Source of the DNA: Globodera rostochiensis
Lineage: Eukaryota > Nematoda > Chromadorea > Rhabditida > Heteroderidae
Direction of reading: 5' to 3'
Length of the DNA stretch: 64,000 nt
Assembly (NCBI GenBank): GCA_018350325.1
Contig: JAEVLN010000050.1
Coordinates: 124,001-188,000 of the forward strand
The notes under the pieces are model-generated. The model saw only the letters and a list, made by a program, of their open reading frames with translations, was not told the DNA's origin and made no database searches. Made by a program: the position numbers and the translations under genes. Below, piece by piece: positions 57,201 through 64,000 of the stretch (its first letter is position 1; each line of letters starts with the position of its first letter).

Positions 57201-58202
57201 CAGATCAGAGTCGCATAACGCCGGATCGAGATTCAATAAGGGGATAATAATTAGAGTCCGGAATTTTGAAAAAAAGCTGGATCTGGATTTTGGAAATGAT
57301 CTGGATCTGGATTTTGGAAATGATCTGAATATGGATTTTGGAAATGATCTGAATATGGATTTTGGAAATGATATGGATCTGGATTTTGGAAATGATCTGG
57401 ATCAGGATTTTGGAAATGATCTGGATCTGGATTTACCTGGATTAAAATCCAGGTTTTCTGGATATCCAGATCCAGAGTGCTCCAACGAAAATACCTGGAT
57501 TCTGGATCTCGAGTCCAGAAAAATCCAAGTCTGGATCCAGATCCAGAACCGGGCTCTAATAATAATCCCTCCTGGTCCCGCCGACCCTCCGATTTACCCT
57601 CATTTCGCTGGGGAGTGGTGGGACAAGACCGGATATTATTCAGCCCCCCGGGGGGTTTGGTTTCAAATCATTGTTAATCAAACAAACCAACTGCTTTGCT
57701 AACATTTTAAAGAAAGGCACAACGCCGACGACGACGCAATCTCCCGCCAAAACGAATGGGCCAAAGCGCAAAACTGGCACGAAGATGCCGTCTACGATCG
57801 CTGCAAACGGCACCGATGTGTCAGCAGTCACTGTCCCAACGGCATCCGGTATTGAAAAGTGCCAAAAATTGGTGCCGTAAAAACAGTTTCTTTTAAGGAA
57901 TGCCGCCAAAGCGCAGCGACGACCTCAGCTTGGACGCCATGCGATGCACGACCATGAACCGTTGCTATCCAGCAATTTTGGAACGCCAAATGCTCGGCAC
58001 ACTCGGCAAGAGCTACCAGTTCAAGAGTCTGTACACCGTCCGTCGACGCATGACCGAGCAGGTCAACAGCAACACGTTGCAGTGTGTGCACGTTTTGGGC
58101 TGCTCCACCGGATTGTTCACGGAATTTGTGCTGGACGACTTCTTTATGCAAAAGGGCGCATTTATGGACGAATACATTAAATTGGACAACAATTTGTGCT
58201 AA
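54278..58202 (+). CDS. Modular secreted cysteine-rich protein L, 11 exons
   Basis: Unrecognised. Exons: 54278-54361 (signal, MTLIGALIVVQLIEYG), 54423-54569 (A module, CVCGWAKC, CC, CC), 54702-54737 (linker TTPTFEWKPKTT), 55081-55224 (B module, C-x5-C-x-C-x12-CC-x6-C-x-CC), 55278-55295 (linker ELSIPS), 55362-55529 (A module, QCKPRC, CC, CC), 56083-56115 (linker SPETDPCALRA), 56690-56833 (D module), 57017-57049 (linker IPFEKSAIITT), 57713-57848 (Thr/Lys-rich stalk), 57898-58202 (C-terminal domain, CTTMNRCYP to NNLC). Total 1248 nt, 415 residues. All internal exons up to the stalk are phase 0 and multiples of three, so modules can be added or skipped without frame damage. Introns hold three minisatellites or palindromes and two hAT-like elements. 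Confidence 0.75.
55513..55720 (+). repeat. 52-bp minisatellite duplicating an exon end and donor
   Basis: About four copies of a unit with CCGTATGGACAGGTTGGTGG. The first copy contains the real exon end (GGACAG) and donor (GTTGGT) at 55529/55530, so each later unit repeats a potential 5' splice site. Confidence 0.9.
55809..55932. repeat. Palindromic element, TTACCGTGTTACCTCTTG ends
   Basis: Ends TACCGTGTTACCTCTTGTAA and complement enclose repeated GGGGGATTA units. The structure parallels 23108-23281 (terminal TACCGT, palindromic C/G-rich inner units) with different inner sequence. Confidence 0.82.
56160..56560. repeat. 15/30-bp higher-order minisatellite
   Basis: Alternating 15-bp subunits GCCGTGCCGTTTTGGC and GCCGTCATTTTGGC, about 13 double units, in an intron of gene L. 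Open in all frames, giving alanine/arginine-rich shadow frames. Confidence 0.95.
56845..56971. mobile_element. hAT-like element
   Basis: Ends TACGGTTGGAC and GTCCAACCCTA; perfect duplication AATTAAAC at 56837-56844 and 56972-56979. Intronic in gene L, 11 bases after an exon. Confidence 0.92.
57252..57558. mobile_element. hAT-like element with GATCTGGAT array
   Basis: Ends TAGAGTCCGG and CCGGGCTCTA; perfect duplication ATAATAAT at 57244-57251 and 57559-57566. The interior is tandem GGATTTTGGAAATGATCT-like units. Confidence 0.93.
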
Positions 58203-58551
58203 TTTTTTTGTTTTTAAATTAATTTGAAATTGAAAAGCCGGACATCGGCCGCTTTTCGAGAAACAAAAACCGCTGACATTGCGCCCGCCAATTTCTGAAT
58301 AAATTTGCCACTCCCCAAAACCCACCGCTTTTTGTGGCCATGCCCCGCGCACTGTCCAACTTAAAATTGTATTATCCAACTTTGCCAAAATAAATATTTT
58401 ATCATAATGATGTGCCATTTACTGAAGTTAGAATAAATTTTAATTTATTGTTCCGAAATTTAATTTACTTTGTATTTAAAATTGCTATTAATTTTTGCGC
58501 CAAAGAAAGAGCTGATCAACGCTTTTGGCTCGGTCAATTATTACATATAAT

Positions 58552-59240
58552 CAGGGCTGCTACTTTTAGGTAAGAAAAATTGGAAAATAGGTACCTAAAT
58601 AGGTGAGAAAAAATGCCAAAATAGGTACTAAATAGGTACAAAAACCGTGAAATAGGTACAAAAAATAGGTAAGTAAAAAATTTTTACCGAAAATTTTTAA
58701 ACACCAAACAAAAAAAGGGATTATAAATAAAAGCATATTTTGGGGTTTCGAGCTTATTTTGGCATTTTTTATCGATTTCTGACTGTTTTTAAAAAATAAT
58801 TCATATTTAACGATAGCCTTTTTCGAAAAAAATCCATAAAACTCGCATAAAAATAAGGAAACAAATTCGGCGCTGAAAAGGCCGCGCCCAAATGGCGCTG
58901 GAGCCGAAATGGCCAGAGTGATGAGTTGACCTGGCGTTTAAAACTACCGGAATTGCCATTTTTCGGTATTTTTGGTGCATATTTTGGCCTTTTTTTGCCA
59001 TTTTCAGCAAAATTATATTAAAAAAATTCCAAAAACCTGAAAATAGGTAACAAAAAGGTCGAAATAGGTAGAAAAATAGGTACCTAGGTAATAGGTATAA
59101 AAAAGCCGAAATAGGTAAAAATAGTTATTATAAAGTCCATCAAGGAGCTTCAAATTGAGCTAAAAATGTGTTTTTTGTGCTTAACTCAGCGTGCCAAGTT
59201 CGCAGAAAAAATAGGTATTTACCTAAAAGTAGCAGCCCTG
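58552..59240. mobile_element. hAT-like element with ATAGGTAC array, 689 bp
   Basis: Ends CAGGGCTGCTACTTTTAGGT and complement; perfect duplication CATATAAT at 58544-58551 and 59241-59248. AAATAGGTAC motifs are repeated near both ends in opposite orientation, and the motif occurs within the end itself. The centre is non-repetitive AT-rich sequence without a credible gene. Confidence 0.95.
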
Positions 59241-59379
59241 CATATAATTGATTGAATTTTTTTGACGAAATTTGTTAATAAATGGGAAGAAAAATTTAAT
59301 TTAAAATCAATCTGCGAATTTTCGCGCGCTCCCCAATTTCCCATTTTAAAGTGCCATATTTAAAAAAAGTCTGGAAAAA

Positions 59380-59605
59380 ATGGCAAGCTTTGTCCAAAAA
59401 GCCGTCATTTGCTATTTAAAGGCAATCGCTCTGCGCGAGAGGCAGGCACAGCGCCATTTTGCTGAAGAAAATTTGAGGTTAGGAATTGTAAAAAAAAAAA
59501 TATAATTTTTTAAATGTTTTTTTAATGCTCCAAAGTCGCGAGCAAAAGCCAACCCCAACGATTGATTGCTTCTTGTTAAACAATGCCGCTGGCATTGAGC
59601 AGTGA
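59380..59605 (+). CDS. Very short hypothetical protein, 2 exons
   Basis: Exons 59380-59477 (MASFVQKAVICYLKAIALRE) and 59536-59605 (ending NNAAGIEQ) join in phase to 55 residues, with a GTTAGG donor and CAAAG acceptor. Codon use (GCGCTCTGCGCGAG type) is more coding-like than the surroundings. No family recognised; it could be a small regulatory protein or chance. Confidence 0.4.
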
Positions 59606-60097
59606 GATCCCTTACAGTATATACTTATATATATACGGTATACGGTAGCAAATTAATTTCGGAAACAGAAATTAAAATTTATTCCAATTTTACAAAAATG
59701 GTGATAAAATATTATTATGTAATTTATTTATTTTGGCAACGGTACGTTTTGGGGCGGGGGCAAAATTCGAAGAAATTGGGGGGGGGGGGGGGGGGGGGAC
59801 AATGTCAACGGTTTTTGTTTCTCGAAAATTGGCCATTTTCCGTCTTTTCTTAACCAATCACATCAGCTGCTGCTGAAGAACGCTTTTCACGAACAGAGCC
59901 AACGCTAAAATAAATAAAATTTTTCGGAGAACGGACGACAAGAAATGCTTGACGAAATTTTGTAAATTCAAATTTGAAAATCCCGCCGAATCGATCGAAC
60001 AGTTTTGATCACTTTGTTGATTGTAATACGAATGATTCTGCGAATTATCGATTGATCAGAAGGCTGTTTGAATATTTAAATGCGCTAATTGACGCGT

Positions 60098-63000
60098 TTA
60101 TTTTTTACCAATTGCAGCGGTGGCCGACGAAACGGCAATTGCCCCATTTTTCTTTGGCTTCTTTGGGCGTTCTACGCGTGGAATCTAAAAGCATTTTGCC
60201 CCAAAAAATATTCAAAATAATTCCTTTGAAAAAAATGTTAAAATTTTTTTTACCCAATACGTTTCCCAATGGCATTCGCTTTTGAAGTCGTCGAAATTTG
60301 AACGCCCCGTCGCCACATGCATTTTTGACATGTTGTGATGGCATTCGTTATTTCGTTCCCGAATTGCTTTGTCACGGAACATTCTCTTCGGGGACAAAAT
60401 AATATTTGTGTTTTAATATGGCAAAACTTACCGCCGCAAGCCGTGGCACCTGAAACGCGACACATAATTAGGTAAGTACAATAAATAAAAAGATTGCCAA
60501 AATGGTATCGCCCGGGGCGGGAATCGAACCAACCGACCCCCCATCGGCACGGCACGGTCATCAGCTTCACACCAAGGATGTAACCGGATTCCGATTTCCG
60601 GGCATATTTGGCTCCGGAATCTTTTAGCCAAGAAATCCGACGACAAAAATTGACGGATTTTTCGTCCTTTTGGATCTGTTTTCCAGACAATATTTTTTGT
60701 AATTATTATTTGCAAAAAATATTCAAAATTTTATGAGTTACATGGAGCGTCCCCCAGAGCAGTCCCTTATTTGTTAGGTTTTTCTTGGTCCAATTTTTTG
60801 TACAAAAATCCCAAAAAATTTTTGGGTCTTGGGTTTTGGGTCCGGACTCTAATTGACAGTCAAAATGCCACACCAAGTGTGTGCCATATTTGTCACAAGG
60901 AGTCCGCCCCCCACCCTTACATCCGCATCACAAGTAATCTGGTAGTTATCCGGGCAACAAGATTCGATCGCAGCCATCCCTTTCGACCAAACGCATTGAA
61001 ATGAACACTCTTGGCCGCAGTCCACGCGCGAATTGGGGTTGGTGCGCTCCATCACAATCTTTACGACAGAGAGTTTAATGGGTAGTTAATTAGGGTTGGT
61101 GGTTGTCGGTGTCCAATAGAACCGACAATTTTTTGGGTTCGTTAAGACGGACGTTGGATTTGGTTCTGTGGGTTCAATTGCTTACCAGCGGCTTTTTTGG
61201 AATCAGCGGATCCTAAAAAGTAAAAGCACATACATAGTACACTATGGACTGATCAATTTGGCTGTGTGCCAAATGCCAACTCCTCCAGGCCCTGACCTCT
61301 AGGTCCATGCCCTCTAGGCCCCTGCCCTCTAGGCCCATGCCCTCTAGGCCCATGCCCTCCAGGCCCCTGCCCTCCAGGCCCCTGCCCTCCAGGCCCCTGC
61401 CCTCCAGGCCCCTGCCCTCCAGGCCCCTGCCCTCCAGGCCCCTGCCCTCCAGGCCCCTGCCCTCCAGGCCCCTGCCCTCCAGGCCCCTGCCCTCCAGGCC
61501 CCTGCCCTCCAGGCCCCTGCCCTCCAGGCCCCTGCCCTCCAGGCCCCTGCCCTCCAGGCTCCTGCCCTCCAGGCTCCTGCCCTCCAGGCTCCTGCCCTCC
61601 AGGCTCCTGCCCTCCAGGCTCCTGCCCTCCAGGCTCCTGCCCTCCAGGCCCCTGCCCTCCAGGCCCCTGCCCTCCAGGCCCCTGCCCTCCAGGCCCCTGC
61701 CCTCCAGGCTCCTGCCCTCCAGGCTCCTGCCCTCCAGGCTCCTGCCCTCCAGGCCCCTGCCCTCCAGGCCCCTGCCCTGCCCTCCAGGCCTCCTGCCCTC
61801 CAGGCCCCTGCCCTCCAGGCCCCTGCCCTCCAGGCCCCTGCCCTCCAGGCCCCTGCCCTCCAGGCCCCTGCCCTCCAGGCCCTGCCCTCCAGGCCCCTGC
61901 CCTCCAGGCCCCTGCCCTCCAGGCCCCTGCCCTCCAGGCCCCTGCCCTCCAGGCCCCTGCCCTCCAGGCCCCTGCCCTCCAGGCCCTGCCCTCCAGGCCC
62001 TGCCCTCCAGGCCCCTGCCCTCCAGGCCCCTGCCCTCCAGGCCCCTGCCCTCCAGGCCCCTGCCCTCCAGGCCCCTGCCCTCCAGGCCCCTGCCCTCCAG
62101 GCCCCTGCCCTCCAGGCCCCTGCCCTCCAGGCCCCTGCCCTCCAGGCCCCTGCCCTCCAGGCCCCTGCCCTCCAGGCCCCTCCCCTGCCCTCCAGGGCCC
62201 CTGCCCTCCAGGCCCCTGCCCTCCAGGCCCCTGCCCTCCAGGCCCCTGCCCTCCAGGCCCCTGCCCTCCAGGCCCCTGCCCTCCAGGCCCCTGCCCTCCA
62301 GGCCCCTGCCCTCCAGGCCCCTGCCCTCCAGGCCCCTGCCCTCCAGGCCCCTGCCCTCCAGGCCCCTGCCTCCAGGCCCCTGCCCTCCAGGCCCCTGCCC
62401 TCCCGGCCCCTGCCTCCAGGCCCCTGCCTCCAGGCCCCTGCCCTCCAGGCCCCTGCCCTCCAGGCCCCTGCCCTCCAGGCCCCTGCCCTCCAGGCCCCTG
62501 CCCTCCAGGCCCCTGCCCTCCAGGCCCCTGCCCTCCAGGCCCCTGCCCTCCAGGCCCCTGCCCTCCAGGCCCCTGCTCTCCAGGCCCCTGCCCTCCAGGC
62601 CCCTGCCCTCCAGGCCCCTGCCCTCCAGGCCCCTGCCCTCCAGGCCCCTGCTCTCCAGGCCCCTGCCCTCCAGGCTCCTGCCCTCCAGGCCCCTGCCCTC
62701 CAGGCCTCCTGCCCTCCAGGCCCCTGCCCTCCAGGCCCCTGCCCTCCAGGCCCCTGCCCTCCAGGCCCCTGCCCTCCAGGCCCCTGCCCTCCAGGCCCCT
62801 GCCCTCCAGGCCCCTGCCCTCCAGGCCCCTGCCCTCCAGGCCCCTGCCCTCCAGGCCCCTGCCCTCCAGGCCCCTGCCCTCCAGGCCCTGCTCTGCCGTT
62901 CGGCAGTGCGCAGTGCCATTCCCCTCACCGCACCGTTTCACAACATTGGCACTGCCTGTCATTGTCACAACACAGCCCCGTCGTCCGACCTTCTTTTATG

Positions 63001-63678
63001 AAATAGTCGCAAAAACAATAAAATTGTTTGTCTTTGCACTCCCCAAGCCCGTCCATTTCCGCGAGCAGCTCAAACTTAAGCAATAAACGGAATAAAAAAA
63101 ACAAAAGTCCATCCATTTTAGGCTTCACCATTTCCTTTTTCTCCCATTCGTACGGCGTCGACGTCTGATGATTACCGTAAAATATAAATTGTAAAGTTCA
63201 TAGTGAAAACTAGGGTAGCACGGCACCGGGACCAGTACTGAAATGTCCACCCTGGGACTGAAACGTTGGTCCCGGTTTTTCAAAATTCCTTCAAAAAACC
63301 CCTTTATATGGTCCCGGAAATTTTTACCAAATTTTGCCCCTTAGGCTCGGTTTTTTGACCGGGACCAAATTTAGTCCCGGTCCCCGGTTTCCCAAAAAAA
63401 GTCCCGATCTCGTGCTACCCTCGTGAAAACGCCTCCACAATTTCGATCTAATTCAGATTTTGGCACAAAAATGTGCCGAGAATTAGCACTGCTCAAAAGT
63501 TTAGGGGCTTTTCCTTAAATCCGATTCCCAACTAGGCTCGAAAACGGACTCTGGCCCCAGAAACTTTCTAATTCCGGGCCTATATGAATTAGTTAATCGA
63601 TGGCTTCTGTACATCGATCAGCAAGATGAAGACGGTCAATGCGCCGATCAGCACGAGCGGACGACAATTGGCAAACAT
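60098..63678 (-). CDS. Modular secreted cysteine-rich protein M, 7 exons
   Basis: Exons from the 5' end: 63613-63678 (signal, MFANCRPLVLIGALTVFILL), 62934-63074 (B module, C-x6-C-x-C-x12-CC-x5-C-x-CC), 61186-61212 (linker DPLIPKKPL), 60921-61058 (A module, ECSFQCVWSKG, SCCPDN), 60432-60449 (linker VPRLAA), 60254-60385 (D module, NNECHHN to ECHWETYW), 60098-60184 (tail, IPRVERPKKPKKNGAIAV to AAIGKK). All phase 0; total 609 nt, 202 residues. Module order equals gene K. Signal peptide resembles that of gene L (LIGAL core). Intron 2 contains the 1.6-kb G-rich minisatellite and a hAT-like element lies in intron 1. No function recognised. Confidence 0.72.
60495..60580 (-). other. tRNA-like 3' half (possible SINE)
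   Basis: On the minus strand, GGTTCGATTCC followed by CGCCCCGGGCGATACCA looks like a tRNA T-arm and 3' end. The 5' half does not pair well. It lies in an intron of gene M and is followed by the end of another dispersed repeat (about 60570). Confidence 0.4.
61290..62890. repeat. 15-bp GC-rich minisatellite, about 107 copies
   Basis: Unit AGGCCCCTGCCCTCC, with GGCTCC variants in blocks and some 1-4 bp slips. In intron 2 of gene M. On the gene's sense strand it is G-rich (GGAGGGCAGGGGCCT), able in principle to form G-quadruplexes. Open frames of over 560 codons here are repeat artefacts. Confidence 0.97.
63211..63422. mobile_element. hAT-like element with GGTCCCGG array
   Basis: Ends TAGGGTAGCACG and CGTGCTACCCTC; perfect duplication GTGAAAAC at 63203-63210 and 63423-63430. 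Interior units are GGGACCA and GGTCCCGG. In intron 1 of gene M. Confidence 0.92.
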
Positions 63679-64000
63679 TTTGGCACAAAAGAATTCCGGG
63701 TGCCTGAATAGCCAAAATTGTATTGATACCTTCCAATCTTGCGCCGAATTTGCCTTCCCATCCTGATCAGCTTAAAGTTTATGGGAATAAAAACGCCAAA
63801 ATGAGCCGTGAGAATTTTCAAGACCAAAATCCCGTGGTTTGAGCACCGGGTCCCCCCAATAAGCAATAAAAAGTATTAGCCGTTTCCGATCAGCCCTGGG
63901 GAAAGTGTGGGACTAATTTATGGAATGGAATGAAAATGTGAAGCCCCCAAATAGACCAAAACTGTTGATGAATCATCAGAGTGTGTGGTCTGTGGAGAGA
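63679..64000. other. Upstream of gene M, nothing recognised
   Basis: Presumed promoter side of the minus-strand gene M. I see no further gene to the window edge. Confidence 0.45.

Noticed and set aside
57828..58418. Minus-strand open frame of 196 codons
   Set aside because: Antisense of the last exon of gene L; the plus-strand frame splices in phase and is cysteine-rich like the rest of the gene.
61213..63001. Three overlapping open frames of over 560 codons
   Set aside because: They are read-throughs of a 15-bp minisatellite, whose length divides by three so every frame stays open. The region is an intron between two good exons of gene M.

Overview
The window is eukaryotic and almost certainly nematode. 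Genes are broken into many small exons by short AT-rich GT-AG introns, and microexons of 17-36 nt are common. Conserved animal genes are present (GPI mannosyltransferase PIG-M, insect/nematode-type MsrA, the PP1 regulator sds22/PPP1R7, Inscuteable). Between them lie small secreted cysteine-rich genes and a divergent F-box-like family of the kind expanded in plant-parasitic cyst nematodes. Placement in tylenchid/Heteroderidae nematodes is inference. Exon boundaries below were chosen by hand from splice signals, reading phase and family similarity. Where stated, exon lengths sum to an intact reading frame.

Layout: 1-0.57 kb, a hAT-like MITE. 1.8-4.0, complete PIG-M. 4.7-5.2, a foldback element. 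5.7-13.7, a scrambled tandem duplication of PIG-M, a small unknown gene, an F-box gene and MsrA; one MsrA copy keeps its active site and the other has lost it with an open frame. 15.5-16.1, a small secreted protein. 16.5-19.05 (minus), complete sds22 with a minisatellite before one exon. 19.5-20.9, a complete F-box-like family gene. 21-24.6, gene-poor, with palindromic repeats. 24.6-32.6, an Inscuteable homologue with a HPEHGKKPE repeat in its N-terminal part. 33.5-34.5 (minus), a membrane protein with ten copies of a 21-residue repeat. 36.5-50, two intact GPI-anchored cysteine-rich paralogues on the minus strand, fragments of a third and fourth copy, a modular secreted gene (38.8-40.4), and a convergent pair of F-box-like genes. 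51.2-52.7, a small type I membrane protein. 54.3-58.2, an 11-exon modular secreted gene. 60.1-63.7 (minus), a related modular gene carrying a 1.6-kb G-rich minisatellite in an intron.

Two patterns stand out. First, at least fourteen short elements share hAT-type ends (YAG...CTR) and flanking 8-bp target duplications, thirteen of them perfect; their interiors are mostly degenerate short tandem arrays resembling their own ends. Second, a family of secreted proteins is built from interchangeable cysteine modules, each on its own phase-0 exon and joined by 6-12-residue microexon linkers. I did not recognise this family. Minisatellites lie inside introns of most genes, and several carry copies of the adjoining splice site.
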